From Argentina anserina (Eukaryota; Streptophyta; Magnoliopsida; Rosales; Rosaceae): a stretch of 64,000 nt of DNA. The DNA lies in the NCBI RefSeq assembly GCF_933775445.1, contig NC_065877.1, positions 26,288,001 to 26,352,000 of the forward strand, in the 5' to 3' direction. The position numbers and the translations under genes are program-made. Positions 45,937 through 59,434 of this stretch are shown piece after piece. How positions within the stretch are numbered: position 1 is the first letter of the stretch; each line of letters starts with the position of its first letter. The notes under the pieces were generated by a model, which was not told where the DNA came from, ran no database searches, and saw only the letters and a program-made list of their open reading frames with translations.

Positions 45937-48900
45937 ATGACGAAGAAGACAGAGAGGAAAGCAATAGGTACATCCGGAAAGCCGAAGCACTCTCTTGACG
46001 TGAACCGTACAGATGGGAAGAACAAAGAACAACGTAGCGCGGCCACCGTGCGGCGTCTCAAAATGTACAAGGCGAGGCCCAAGAGTGACCGCATGAGGAA
46101 ACATCATCAGCAACGAATTCCAATCCAAAGAGTTGCCTAACACTCGAATCCAACCCGATCGCCGCTGGTTCGGGATTACTAGGGTTATTCACCAGAAGGA
46201 GCTTGATGTGATCGGTGATGAGCTCCAGACTCACAAGTCCAATAGATACACTGTTATTTTGAAGGCCCCGAAATTGCCCATGTCCCTTGTTTGTGCCCCT
46301 CACAATGTACGAATCTATTATTGTGCCTCTCGTCTGGATTGGTGATGCAGAAGCATATCTGGATCTATTACTTTGGTTATGGATGGCATGGTTTACTGAA
46401 ATTTTTGATATTTATGAAGCAATCTAGAGTTCATCTCTAATATCCCGAAAATGCATATCTAATTTTTAATGAATTCTCTGATATTATTATTAAGTTGTCA
46501 TTGTCCAAATTTAATTCATGAGGATGAAAACGAAATGGTTCAAAAGATTAATTATTTAAGAATATTCAATTTGACGAGTCTAAGAGAAATTAAAGAGAAA
46601 ATTGGAGAAAAATCAGAAATTCGGATCGGGTGTACTGTTCATGGGTATTGTTCGTACTCGAAAATCCCAGATTTTTCTCTTCCCAAGCGGCTGACTTTGG
46701 GCCGCCGGATCTCCGTCGTTCGGCCACCATAGTGCGGCACACTGGTCACGTTTGAAAGGTTGTTGCATCCCCTGTCGATTGGTGGCAGCGCCACCCGCCA
46801 TCTCGCTGCCGTTTGGGAGCGGTGAAGCCCGGAAGTTCCTCCGAAAATGCATATTTCACCGAACTTCAACTCGTCGGATCTCCCTCCTCCGGCAACCAAT
46901 CAGTAAGATTCTTGTCCCATTTTAAAGGTCTCATTCCATACTACAAACCCTCCAAAAGATTTAACTCAAATCGTTGTGTGCTAGGAGAATCGAAGAAAAG
47001 AAATCATAGGTTTTAAATTGGGGGTTTTCGGATTTTGTTAAATTGAAGTGTTTAGTCTTAGAATTAGACTTTGTGGTGAACTAGAAAGTTGTTCGGAATG
47101 TTATTCAGATTGTGGTGGTGAAATTTGGTGGTTGGCAAACAGTGGCGCCGCATGAACAGTACTGTGAACAATATTCATGAACAATAATTGTAAACAGTGT
47201 TCTGTAAAAAATTAAACCCGAACATTGTTTTGTGAACAGTGTTCTATGAACAGTGCTTTATGAACATCATTTAGCTGTGCTGAAATCGTCACCTGATATT
47301 TTACGTATCGTTTTCTAAACATTTTATCATGCTATTAGGTGACTGACGAAACGAGTGAGAGAATCGTTTTCGGTGTTGTAGAAGTTGCACGCGGGAAATA
47401 AGGTGAGTAAACCTCACAATGATCATCATGATCGAAGTAGTATTATAATTATTGAATTTAGTTTGAGTTGTCACCATAATCGTTGCATCACTAGTTTATA
47501 AAAATTATTTTAAAAATATGTTTTGGTTTAAATTACGTGAACTTGATCGTCTACGGTTCATGGATAAGTGAAACGCTATTTTAATAAATGATTTTGAATT
47601 TTTTTTAGTAATTCTGGACTATAGTGAATGTAAGTAAATCTCACTATGACGAGTCTGTCATTGGCGGTGACTCATAGTTACGTTTTTTTTTGTTAAAAGA
47701 TTGAACTAAGACATGTATATGATATAGTGGGTTGTGTATGTGTATAAAATGGTAAATACGATACATATATATGGGTTGCTATATTATATACTGTCACGTT
47801 CTTATTTCCAAATGAATTATATTGTGTCCACTATATTCATTTTATTTGAGGAAGAGTCGTTTTTTTGTAGTACAATAACATGGGTGGATTGTTATCGTAC
47901 GTGGTTTTAACATTGAGTCTTGTTAACACGTTTTATGTCTTCAGACGTGTTTTTTTTTGTCTTCGGACGTGTTTTTCTATCTTCGGACCTGTCTTTTCTG
48001 TCTTCGGACATGTTTTTCTGTCTTCAGACGTGTTGGCAGTATCAGAACCTAGCCTTGATCGGGTGACAATTACGATTCAGTTAGAGCTCTATTATGTCTG
48101 CCGGTGTACTGTATGAGTACATATGGGTTACCTGTGTCTCATGAGTACCCATATTTTTGTGATGTTAGATAACAGATGGGTTGCCCAGCGTCTGATTACG
48201 TACTGCATGAGGGGTAACAGATGAGTACCTGTATTATAAATGTAATTTGGGTAAACAGATGGGTTGCCCAATGTCTCATGAACACTTATATATTCAGATA
48301 TTATTGGAAATCCAGATGGGTCGTACTGTGACTTATGAGTGCATTTATAATTAAATGTTTTCAGTATTTTCTTTTGTATACTATGTGTGTTATACTGTTG
48401 ATTTACTCATACGAACTGCAAAGCTTACCGGGTTTGTGTTTACAATCCCGGTGCACCTATTCAATGGTGTAGGGGATAGTTCTGCAGGTGTGGATTAGCA
48501 GATTCAAAGGGCTTACTCTGAAGATTTCTTTCTTCTGTTTGTGGTGAGAATTGAGTGAATTTTACATTTTCATTGGTTATAATACTGAGGTATAAACTGG
48601 TTATGTATTATTCAAGTCGACTGAGTCATGTTGTGGACTCAATTTCGATACACTCTTATGATAAGATGATTTCAATATATTTGAGATTGTTTTAGAGTTT
48701 TCATATTTTCGAATTCGAATTTTTATCATTCGAATTTCGGAGCTGTGACATCATCTGCTTGAGAGAGAGTCATTTTCCGATGTATTTGGTCCTAAGACAA
48801 AGAGGAAGCGTCCAAAACTCTTTGCAGCTAATTACCAGACCCTAGCTATAAAGGCCGATGGAAATCAGGGTACGTAGCAAAAAGCATAAATTTATATTAA

Positions 48901-49920
48901 TGGTCACTTCTTACATCCAATTAATATGAAATGGTTCTTGACCTAATAAGATTTGCTACTGTCTAGATGTGTTTGAGCAGAAGCAGGAAGACATCGCTGC
49001 AGAGGGAGGCGAAGCTGATGGGTTCAGGGACCTGGTTCGCCATACAATGTTTGAGAAGGGACAAAGTAAACGTATTTGGGGTGAGCTTTACAAAGTGATA
49101 GACTCATCAGATGTTGTTGTCCAGGTAATTGATGCAAGGATCCGCAAGGTACAAGGTGTTACCACTTATAGAAGCATTTGAAAGAGCACTGCAAGCATAA
49201 ACACATGATTCTCTTGTTGAACAAGTGCGATTTGGTTCCTGCTTGGGCAACGAAAGGTTGGCTAAAGGTATTGTCAGCGGAGTATCCAACTCTTAAATTT
49301 CATGCTAGCATCAACAAGTCATTTGGCAAGGGCTCTCTTCTATCAGTGTTGAGGCAATTTTCCCGATTAAAACGTCACAAGCAAGCAATCTCTGTGGGAT
49401 TCGTTGGATATCCTAATGCTGGAAATTAAAGTCATCTGTTATCAACACATTGAGAACAAAAGATGTTTGCAAGGTGGCACCTATTCCTGGGGAAACTAAA
49501 GTGTGGCAATATGTAACACTCACAAAGAGGATCTTCTTGATCGACTGCCCCGGAGTTGTCTATCAAACCAATGACTCTGAGACTGATATTGTACTGAAGG
49601 ACGTGGTGCGTGTCACAAACTTGCAGGATGCTTCGGAACACATAGCAGAAGTTTTGAAACGAGTTAAGAAACAGCACTTGCAAAGAGCATATGAGATAAA
49701 GGACTGGGAGGATGATAATGACTTTCTAGTTCAGCTATGCAAATCATCCGGAAAGCTTTTGAAGGGTGGCGAACCTGACTTGATGACAGCAGCAAAGATG
49801 GTCCTCCATGATTGGCAGAGGGGTAAAATACCATTTTTTGTGCCTCCTCCACAAAGAGAAAACGAGACACTAATGAGTAATAATCAAGCGTCAGGCCTAT
49901 CCGCCCATCCGATTGATTAA
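45937..49920 (+). pseudogene. NOG2-like nuclear/nucleolar GTPase pseudogene split by a solo LTR
   Basis: The first part (45937-46435) encodes GKPKHSLDVNRTDGK, SAATVRRLKMYKARP, then after a frameshift LPNTRIQPDRRWFG and VILKAPKLPMSL. The second part (48756-49920) resumes with LLERESFSDVFGPKTKRKRP. After a retained ~115-nt intron (48870-48965) it gives [31 protein letters not shown] (the G4 motif, which precedes G1 in these circularly permuted GTPases), [21 protein letters not shown] (G3) and [17 protein letters not shown]. Lesions: a frameshift near 46110, a one-base loss near 49140 followed by a TAG stop, a five-base insertion near 49427 within the G1 P-loop creating TAA, and insertion of LTR copy C inside a coding exon. 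Intact NOG2 acts in 60S ribosome assembly in the nucleolus. A retained intron argues against a retrocopy. Confidence 0.88.
46436..48750 (+). mobile_element. Solo LTR of the long-LTR family (copy C, sense strand +), 2.32 kb
   Basis: It begins TCTAATATCCCG (TG start mutated to TC) and ends GAGCTGTGACA. The 5-bp target duplication TCATC is perfect (46431-46435 and 48751-48755). Family landmarks run in the opposite order to copy A: the shared GC-rich block (~46680-46900), ACTGTTCA/AACAGTG iterations (~47150-47270), five CTTCGGACGTG units (47938-48035), CTCATGAG iterations and ACAATCCCGGTGCACC (~48445). The TATA-containing segment seen in the other copies is missing. Removing the LTR and one TCATC restores continuity of the NOG2-like exon (...GTTCATC/TGCTTGAG...). 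Confidence 0.87.
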
Positions 49921-50699
49921 TCATCCCAGAAGCAAAATAAGTATCCCGGTCCGAAGGGATCTTTATATTGAGAATGAGTTAAAGAAGCCTACACCGTAAG
50001 TCGGTTTCTTTTCATAGTCCATAATATTATGAATGCTTTGTAGTTTCTACTACATCCTAAATTTTATTTCGAGTGTAAGTATATTGGTTGTTAAAGTAAG
50101 AAGAAAATAATATTGCATTTTGAAGCAGAGCTTAGAATAAATTTCATGTTGTTGGTCAAGGAAATGACAATAGGCATGATTATTTCATTAGCTTTATATT
50201 TTGAGCTCAAATACAATGGAACAGAACTTCAGACTTTTCCTCATGTCCAATATATATAGTCACTTTAACTGCGAAGAGCTCGTTACTTTGACTGAATATT
50301 CTCAACTTGGTACTTAATTTAAGTACATAGTTACAGTTGATGTTTATCATTGATGCATGCTTAATAAATGTCTGCAATATTAATCCACCTTTGGTTTTGA
50401 AGAATTTGTCAAATTCTAGAAATTGAGAGGGACAGAGGAATTGATTTTAATTCAAAGTGTCTTATTTGAAGTAAGAATACAATTCAAAAACTTGCATGGA
50501 AACAGACTTCTGAAATGCATCTCATCCAATGGTTATTAAAATGATATATACAAAAGAACAGGTCAATAAACCCTGCCAAAGGGTTTACAAGAAAATAGTG
50601 GGAAAGGTGCTGTAATTAGGTAGATGACCTCTAGGTCAGAAAGAACCAAATAAGAAGTTATACTAGCTAGGAAGTCAGTTCCTTTAAACCTTAGTACCC
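49921..50699. other. Convergent intergenic region
   Basis: No gene recognised between the NOG2-like pseudogene and the stop of the IQM gene; it probably contains the IQM 3' UTR. Confidence 0.45.
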
Positions 50700-53257
50700 T
50701 TATGCACAATGCGGTTTAGTTGCTGAAGTATCTAGTGCGGAGTTAGCAGGACTTAAATTATGCGGTCTTCTTGGACTAGGAAGTCCCATATAAGCAAGTC
50801 TAGGTGATAAGTGGACCTTGGGACTAGGTCTTGGTGAAGGCACTGGGGTATTATTGCTTGCAGCGCGTTCTGCTTTGATTCTTGGTGACAGATTGACTTT
50901 CTCAAGTGCCTGAAATTGCAGCCGTGCAGGGTAGTCTCTCACACATCCAATTCGAGGGCCAGCTCCTGTAGTCCATTTGCAAGGCAATCCCCTTTCCACA
51001 TCAAACTCTGGTGCTTCCACAATGTCTTGATTGTGATCACTTACGATGGAAGTGTCAACGGCACACTGATTTTCGTCAGTACTTGGCTCAATGTTCGTTG
51101 ATCGGATATCCTCAAGGGTGCTCATATTTTTACTGGTAGATTCTGAAGGTGGAATATCATCATCTATAGGATGTTTCTGCATAGATTAATGATTGCAGAT
51201 AGAATAAGTGACTATCACATGGAAAATAAGTTTGATTCCATTAGGAAAGCGTCTGAATAATTACTTTGACATTTGTGAAGTCGACCTGTTGCTCCTCTAA
51301 GAAGCTAATGAACTCTAAAAAGTGCTCTTCTGTCGGCCGATAATGACCACTGTAGCACCATACAGCCTGAAAAATATGGAGATTACAAGTTCCAAATTTA
51401 GTAGGTTGGTGGAGAACAAAAATTAGGTCATGAAATGAAATGGCGCTTTGGCAAGAAACTGTGTATGAATTTGTACCTCGAGAACCCCATCAGAAGCAAC
51501 TAATCTCCCTGCAGCAATGGTGGCGCCTCCGGATAAAAAACTAGAGTGCTGGAAATAGCCTTTCTTCTTCTCTGCAACATACATAATCCTTGATGCACTG
51601 AGAACAAAGATCCATTTGGAACCCTCAGTGGTAGTCACAAGGATCCCACTTTGTCTGTACACAAGCTTCCCACTTACCACTATCACTTCATATGTTTCCC
51701 TCTCATTCTGTAATAGCAATGTGTAATGGTAAATGTAAGCTATCATCTATCAAACATCAAACCCTCTACCATGTTACGATTCATATATACTCTGTATATA
51801 TTAGTACTAACCGGTCCAAGATACTTGATGCATTGGCGTTGCAGAACCGTTCTTGGACACTTCTCAAGATTTTCTTCCTTCCCATCCCCAACATCCAACC
51901 TACATTAATTTCAGGTGCATAATTAGAAAGGTTACAAAAGATAAGCCATAACATTATGATACAGAAAAAAAATGGATTTTGTAAGAACTGTACCAGTAGA
52001 AGAAAGGTTGAGAGCTCGCACTATTGAACCACACATCATAGTAGAAATGCAGATTGTGTCCATATCGATGTCGTGGATCAATCTGTTTTTCATAAGAATG
52101 TGAAGGTTAAGGAAAAGATTTACGTTGAATTACTCAGCAGTAAAAGCGAACCAAAAAAATGTCCAAACAAGCCTATCTCAGATTGGGTTTGTGATAGGGT
52201 CTATTATAGACCTGTCTCAAAAGGAATTCGACACTAACTGGAATAATGGGATAAAAGTTCTTAGGAGCTTACAGCCTCAAGCCAATGTCTTAGAGCTAAT
52301 TTCTGAGCCTTCTCATCCTTGGACAAACCCTTCCCAACCTACAATCACATATTCTTCATCAGTTAATGACTAGAAAATACTCAAAATAGAACTTTTTAGC
52401 AGATAAAAAATAGCAGTTCTTACAAGAACTTAAATTTTTTGATTTAGTCAATAATTTAGTCATGGTCAAAGATTTAATACTGCAAGTTATTTTAAAGATA
52501 AATGTCTTAAAGTGGACTGATTGGGTCCAAAGTTGTATTGGATGACATTAAAATATCTGCCGATCTTCAAAATCATATCATCCAATGCCAAGTAAATTAA
52601 TATGCAAGTTACAGAAACCAAAATGCAAGATAATATGCATATTAACTTGATATGAGGTTATTAGAGGTTTGTTTGAAACTTTGAATTGTCAAAAAACTTA
52701 ATATGCAAGTTATAGAAACCAATCTCACCTTGGCAGCTCTAGTCTTTGCCCTTGCCCATCTGGAAACTGCGGTTTCTGATTTAATAGATTCAAAGAATGA
52801 CACAGAGCTCCGCCTAAGTGCAGCAAAGTCTAATGCCTTCCACCTACAACAATTATATAGTTTAGTTATATGACTGAACTCTACTACAACAAGCACCAGA
52901 ATATAAAAATGATAACAGAACAAACCAGAGCTCCTCAACAACAACAGCACAATCTGCAAGGTTTCGTCTAGTTCGGTAACTCTTGTAAACTTTCTGCAGC
53001 TTGATTGCAGCTTCATCAAGCTCACGTGGGGTCTGCGGAGAAACACAACCGTCTAGCTTGTGTAGCAAAGTTGAAGTGTCGAGCTTTAGTTTTCTTGCTT
53101 TTCTTTTCTTGCAGCTTACAGATTCTTCTAAAACCAATTGATCTAGGCCAACGAATCCGTTGTTGTTGCTTGAATCTGTTTCCGTTTCAAAACAAACTGT
53201 TCTTGACATCACCTTCTTTCTCTTGGACACTAAATTGAGAGATATCAATGTCACCAT
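50700..53257 (-). CDS. IQ-motif-containing protein of the IQM family, 8 exons, 499 aa
   Basis: Exons 53257-52926, 52843-52729, 52338-52273, 52082-51994, 51899-51812, 51707-51477, 51366-51265 and 51176-50700 sum to 1500 nt with matched phases. One IQ motif is visible at about residues 85-105 ([20 protein letters not shown]). It is followed by the conserved central region of plant IQM proteins: [64 protein letters not shown] and [16 protein letters not shown], then [18 protein letters not shown]. The C-terminus has [20 protein letters not shown] and Pro/Ser-rich repeats ([16 protein letters not shown]). IQM proteins bind calmodulin, usually without calcium, and act in stress and light responses. 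The start follows a TTTGACAG acceptor; a leader intron back to a GTAAGC donor near 53488 is likely. No lesions seen. Confidence 0.92.
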
Positions 53258-54629
53258 TTCTACGAGATCTGTCAAACCAAAATGAATGTGCCTCAGAAGT
53301 ATGCTTTTGTATCGTTACTAATCCAAACTCAATGTACGTAGTATCTCATTATCTCCATTATTATAGTCATAGTCCTATAACAAGATCGATAAACCTGGTC
53401 ACACTTGAGAGAGAGCTAGCTTTAATCTTAACTAGCAATTGTTGTATGTATGTCAGTGAAAGCACTTTAGAGACAGACAGCTTACCTAAATAGGAAACTG
53501 ATCGATGCCTCCCAATCTGAAGAATGAGTTGTGTTGTAGACTTGTAGAGTTGTAGTAGCACCTCTAAATCAAAGTCTCTTCCTTAAATACTACATAAACT
53601 TGTCGAAGGGTGTTGAAAGTGAAGTTGACTAGTTGGAAGTTAGTACCTTCTAACACGTATTCAGATTTTGGACTAAGATTGCAGAAACTAGAATGGCAGC
53701 AGCCTGGAAAGCTTTCCCACTAAACGGGGGTTTCTGAATGGAAAAAGGAAACCTGGCTTTGATTCTGACAACCCCACGAGGAGTGGATAGGTTTGATTCT
53801 TGAATTTGAAGGCTTCAACGTTTCATGTGTTCTTGAATCGTATATTTACGTGTATAATAAGTACATATATTATCATATAATGCTAACTTTAATTGCAAGA
53901 CATGCAGAAGAGAGGTGGTCAAACATGATTATAACATAACATTAAAGTCAATCGAATTTCTAGTACGTATACTTGTCAAGAAAGTATCTAATGAATTCCA
54001 GTGGAAATTTACAGATGGAGATAAATGGAGATAGAGACAATGTCAAAGGGATGTGAGTCATGACAATAAGGTTCAAATACCAAGCCTTGACCCACGAGTC
54101 ACGACTGATTCAGGTCTATGATAATACCTTCACTCTGATATTGTTTCAGCACGTATGATCATACATCATCTCTTCATTAACTTATTTAACTATGTACTTC
54201 TAGGGCCAATCAAATATTTATGCTCATATTTTCTTATAGCCGCGTTACTTTTGTTCCATTTGTTCCTCTGGTCGCTTGTTATAAATTTCCCATTCAATAT
54301 TGTTTCTTCAGTAAGTTGATTACGAAAGGCACTGCAAGAAAGATTCATGAAACTTACAGTCAATGATCAGACCTTTCAAAGGTGAACTGGAAGAAAATTG
54401 TTTTCTTTCGATTACGACTCGAGAGAAATAGTTGAATACACCAATTATCTTATATTTCGAAGTCTCTACTAATCTATTATACACAAATGATTTCTGTATG
54501 AGGCATAGCGGCATAGCTCATATGTGTACCATACGCTGGACCATGCATGTATGTCATAGTAAGATTTTATTTGGTTAATTGAAACATACAACTGATACAA
54601 GTATAGCTCTTCAATAATAATTTCATTAC
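53258..54629. other. IQM leader intron, promoter and intergenic sequence
   Basis: On the minus strand TATTTAG/GTAAGC near 53488 is a good donor pairing with the acceptor just before the IQM start. Beyond ~53600 no gene is recognised up to the copia element. Confidence 0.45.
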
Positions 54630-54790
54630 AGTGGTAAAATACCTATTGTTTTCCTTGAATTGATTTGCATATACAGATTCAATGATATATATAGGCTAAT
54701 TTACACTATATACTAATCTCTCAACTAATCACTCCACTACATATTGTTTCCTCCACTAATTCTTCATTCACCTATTACCATCCACTCACA
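54630..54790 (-). repeat. 3' LTR of the copia element
   Basis: 161 bp, TGTGAGTGG start on the minus strand; differs from the 5' LTR at three positions that I can see. Confidence 0.9.
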
Positions 54791-54801
54791 CTCCCCCTCA
54801 A
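54791..54801 (-). other. Polypurine tract of the copia element
   Basis: TTGAGGGGGAG on the minus strand immediately precedes the 3' LTR, the usual place for plus-strand DNA priming. Confidence 0.75.
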
Positions 54802-57800
54802 GTTGGCGCATACATATCAATCATGCCCAACTTGCCAAGTGAGTCATAAAAAGCTTTCTTAGATACTCCTTTTGTGAGCATATCGGCAAGTTGCTCTTCT
54901 GTAGGAACAAAAGGAAAACTGATGATCTTCGCGTCTAGCTTCTCCTTTATAAAGTGACGATCAACCTCCACATGTTTTGTACGATCATGTTGTACAGGAT
55001 TCTGTGAAATATCAATAGCTGCCTTGTTGTCACAGTACAGATGCATAGCACATTTAGGTTTAATACTCAACTCTTGTAGCAAGTTTCTAAGCCATAACAA
55101 TTCGCATACTCCTTGAGCCATACCTCTGTACTCCGCTTCAGCACTAGATCGAGCTACCACCTTTTGTTTTTTACTCTTCCATGTAACAAGATTACCCCCA
55201 ACAAAGGTAAAGTACCCTGATGTGGATCTTCGATCTGTAATATTTCCAGCCCAGTCTGCATCTGTGAAGCCACAAATTTCAAGGATTTTATTGTGATTAG
55301 AGAACATTACTCCTCTCCCCGGAGTTGCCTTTAAGTACCTTAAGATCCTTACAACAGCATCCATGTGGTGCTCGCTGGGATTATGCATGAACTGACTTAC
55401 TACACTTACTGCATACGCAACATCTGGTCTGGTATGTGATAGATAAATCAGACGGCCAACTAGCCTCTGATAACGAGGTTTGTCAGTAGGGACTTGATCT
55501 GGATACTCTGTTAACCGATGGTTCTGCTCGATAGGAGTATCAATGGGAGTGCAGTCCAACATACCTGTCTCTGTTAGTAGATCAAGGATGTACTTTCTCT
55601 GACACAGATAGATACCATCACTTCCCCGGGCAACTTTAATGCCTAAGAAGTACTTGAGTGTACCTAGGTCCTTCATCTCAAACTCTGTGGCAAGCTGTTT
55701 CTGTAATCTATCTACCTCAATAGTATCATTCCCAGTAACTACCATATCATCAACATATATAATTAGGGCTGTTACCTTTCCTTGTTGATGTTTGAGAAAT
55801 AACGTGTGGTCTGAATTACTCTGTTTGTAGCCAATCTTTCTCATGAATTGTGAGAATCTTCCAAACCAAGCACGAGGTGACTGTTTAAGACCATACAAAG
55901 ACTTCCTCAATCTGCATACGGAGTTACTTGGAGAAGCGGCCACATATCCAGGCGGAAGATCCATGTATACTTCCTCCGTTAGTTCTCCATGAAGGAATGC
56001 ATTCTTAACATCAAACTGCCTAAGTGGCCAGTTCAAGTTAGAAGCGACAGAAAGCAATACCCGGATAGTGTTCATCTTTGCAACAGGTGCAAATGTCTCA
56101 TCATAGTCTATGCCATATGTCTGGGTGAACCCCTTCGCTACTAAGCGTGCTTTATATCGGCTTACTGACCCATCTGGATTATGCTTCACTGTAAACACAC
56201 AACGACATCCTACAGTCTTCTTGCCATATGGTAGAGGTACAAGCTCCAAAGTATTGTTCTTTTGTAATGCTTCCATCTCTTCCTCCATTGCTTTCCTCCA
56301 TTTTGGATCTCCCAATGCGTCCTGCACTTTGTTAGGTACTGATACAGTAGATATTTGATTCACAAATGATTCATATGACTTAGATAATCTTTTGGTAGAT
56401 ATAAAATTCGCTACCGGATACTTGGCTTTAGTCTGAAGGGTAGGTTCATATCTTTTTGTTGGTTGACCCCGAGTAGACCTATTTGGCAAAACATATTGTC
56501 TACTATTAGCTCTAGAATGACTAACCTCAGGTGAGTGATCTTCTGTACCAGGAGAGCATTGGTCAGGGGTATAAATAGTTGTACGGGAGTCATGAGGAGC
56601 AGTTGTGTTGTCAGCTTCTGGTGCCTGAATCTCTTGAGTGACGACCTCAAGTGGTGCCTGTGTGGCTTTGGTAATCTCAACGGAACCTATTACCATATCA
56701 ACTGACTCACTTGTCTCCCCCTTTCCATGATACAACTCTTCAAAAAATGAATTATCCCCCTGAAGAGCAGTATCAGAAGAGGGAAAATAACTCATGTCCT
56801 CAAAAAAGGTAACATCCATAGTGACATAGTATTTCCGAGTAGGGGGATGATAGCACCGATACCCTTTCTGATGTCCTCCGTACCCAACAAACACACATTT
56901 AATCGCCCGGGCATCCAACTTAGAACGCTGATGTGGTGGAAGATGAACAAAAGCAACACAACCGAAAACACGAGCAGGAAGATTATGAAAAGAGGGTAAT
57001 GAGACATGAGATGCAAGTACCTCATAGGGGACTTTCCCTTGAAGGACACGAGAGGGAAGACGATTAATAAGGTGGGCGGAAGTAATGACAGCATCACCCC
57101 AAAGGTATTTAGGCATGTGGGCACTAAAAAGAATACACCGAGCCATGTCAAGTAAATGACAATTTTTTCTTTCAGAAACCCCATTTTTCTCAGGTGTGTA
57201 AGGACACGTTGTTTGATGAATAATCCCGTGTGTGTTAAAAAACTCCTGAAAGTGATGATTCACATATTCCCCCCCCCCATTATCAGAACGAAGAACTCGA
57301 ATGGTGGCATTATATTGTGTTTGGACAGAGGTATGAAAGGCACGAAAAGCTGGAAAAACCTCATCTTTATTTTTAAGAAGTACAATCCATGAAAGACGTG
57401 TGCAATCATCAATAAATGACACAAAATATCACATGCCTGACACAGTAGACTCTTTAGAGGGTCCCCAAACATCAGAATGAATTAGTTCAAAAGGAAGAAA
57501 GCTTTTAGTAGAAGTACTAGGTGAATAAGTAGATCGATGACTCTTGCCCAAAACACAGGTCTCACAACATAAAGAAGATTCGTCCACACTAATAAACAAA
57601 GTAGGCATAGATTTTTTCATAACACTAAAAGATGGATGCCCTAAGCGACGATGTCATAACCAAACTTCACTTAGCTTGTCAGAAGTGGAGAGTAAAGCGG
57701 TCCGAGAATGTCTCCCTGGTTTTTCCCCTGCGTATGTCAGATCCAGATGAAACAACCGGCCCCTCAGATACCCCCGACCAATGACCCGTCCGGTGAGAAG

Positions 57801-59140
57801 ATCCTGAAAGATCACATACATAGGAATAAATGTTACAGAGCACTGAGCGTCAGCGTTTAATTGGGGAACAGATATCAAATGATGAGATAAAGCAGGTACA
57901 TAGAGTACGTTGTGAAGCTCTATGGTGGGAGTAATACGAACGGATCCGGATCCTAACACGGGAAATGCCTCACCATTAGCATTAGTAACAGAGGGTACGG
58001 GTGGAGGGGACAATATGGTGAAGTAAGATTTATCATAAGTCATATGATCAGATGCACCAGAATCAATAATCCAAGTATCAAAACTAACAGAGTGAGAAAT
58101 ATTGAAGGCCATACCAATTTGACTACGGCCAACGATGGAAGCGGTAGGTGCTCCGCCAGCAGTATGATGATCATTCCCAACCACACCATAGATATCGGGT
58201 TCCGGAACTAAGTGAAGAGGTGCTTTTGCCTGGGGACGATGATTAGGCCTCTTGGGCCTAAGATGCGGATATAATTTCCAACAGGTCGCACGAGCATGGT
58301 TAGTATCATGGCAATAAGAGCAAGGAGGGCGAGGTTGATTCCCGAAACCTGGTGGTGGTCCTTGTCGATGAAGGGGGTGGAAGTTGCTTGCAGAAGGGGT
58401 GGTGCCGGAGAGCGAGCATGAATAGTAAGGCTGGAAATGACAGCCGGTGCCGGAAGAATACTCTCCTGCTGAGACTCATCCTTTCGAATATAGGTGAAAG
58501 CGGTGAGTAGATTAGGTGGTTCGGTCATTCGGAGCAATTCGCCTTTCGCACTAGTATGCTTGGCATCAAGACCTTTCAGGAAATGGTGAACTCGTTCAAG
58601 CTCCTTCTCCTTATGGTACCAAACAATATCCTCTTGATTTTTTATCATGCAAGGACGTTTCACATCAATCTCAGCCCAAATATTTTTTAGCTTGGTGAAA
58701 TAATGCGCCACCGGTTGCCCATCTTGGTGTATGGCCAAAGATGTGCACATTAACTCATGAACCTGTATGAAATCAGAGTCATTAATATATAAGCCAGTCA
58801 GTGTCTCCCATATTGCCTGCGCAGTAGCACATGCCTCCACGAGATCAACTATCTCATCATTCATAGCTTTCCACAAGATGGACATGACAAGACCATCGTC
58901 GTCGTCCCATTTGTTGTAGGCAACAATATCCTCATGACTAGGAGCTTTAGTGACGCCGGTGACATGTCCCATCTTGTGCATGCCTCGAAGATGAGCAGCC
59001 ATGAGTCGTTTCCATTTACGAAAATTGGTTCCGTTGAGTTTGGTGCCCCCAAAGGAACCACTGTCAGAATTTTTGACAGATACTTCGAAGGTCGGAACTT
59101 CAGGGAGCGTAGAACCCTCAGTTTCATGTCCAGAACCCAT
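54798..59140 (-). pseudogene. Copia gag-pol reading frame with two stops and a frameshift
   Basis: The likely gag start is ATG 59140 (MGSGHETEG). The gag part has LNGTNFRKWKRLMAAHLRGM and W-rich capsid features. A CX2CX4HX4C zinc knuckle near 58270-58325 is in a different frame from gag, so one indel lies around 58330-58420. Protease: WIIDSGASDHMT. GAG-pre-integrase and integrase zinc region: HRRLGHP...CETCVLGKSHR. Integrase core DDCTRL and SDNGGGEY. Reverse transcriptase: FDVKNAFLHGELTEEVYM and IIYVDDMVVTG (catalytic YVDD). RNase H region: DADWAGN, SSAEAEYRG, CDNKAAIDI. In-frame TGA stops are at 57656-57654 (tryptophan expected in WHRRLGH-like context) and 57431-57429 (just before the integrase core). 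The remaining frame 57422-54798 is open for 874 codons. The element cannot make a full polyprotein as it stands. Confidence 0.92.
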
Positions 59141-59237
59141 TGAAAAAAGAAGCAATGTAGTTAGACAGCAAAAAAAACACAAAAAATGAGAACAATCTGT
59201 CACCGGTGTACGTGCCCTGACGGTGAATATGCACTGA

Positions 59238-59362
59238 CAAAAATAGGGTGGACCGGGTCAGGTCGGGCAAACCGGGTCGGGTCGGGTGGACCGGGTCGGG
59301 TCGAGACCGGGTCGGGTCGAGAGCGGGCCGGGTCGAGAGCAGGCCGGGTCGGGTCGGGTTGA
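59238..59362 (+). repeat. GGGTCGGGT-type G-rich minisatellite in the copia leader
   Basis: Repeated CGGGTCGGGT and CGAGAGCGGGCC modules on the plus strand (C-rich on the element's sense strand). The many GGG runs could form a quadruplex on the antisense strand. Confidence 0.7.
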
Positions 59363-59434
59363 GAGATAAATGTTAGGGTTTCTGAAGAAAAATTTCGGGA
59401 AAGAGAGGAGAGAAAGGGACAGCGGCGGGAAAAG

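Noticed and set aside
45937..49920. NOG2-like sequence as a processed retrocopy
   Set aside because: A canonical intron (GTACGT...CTGTCTAG at 48870-48965) remains, so it is a decayed duplicate of the gene itself.
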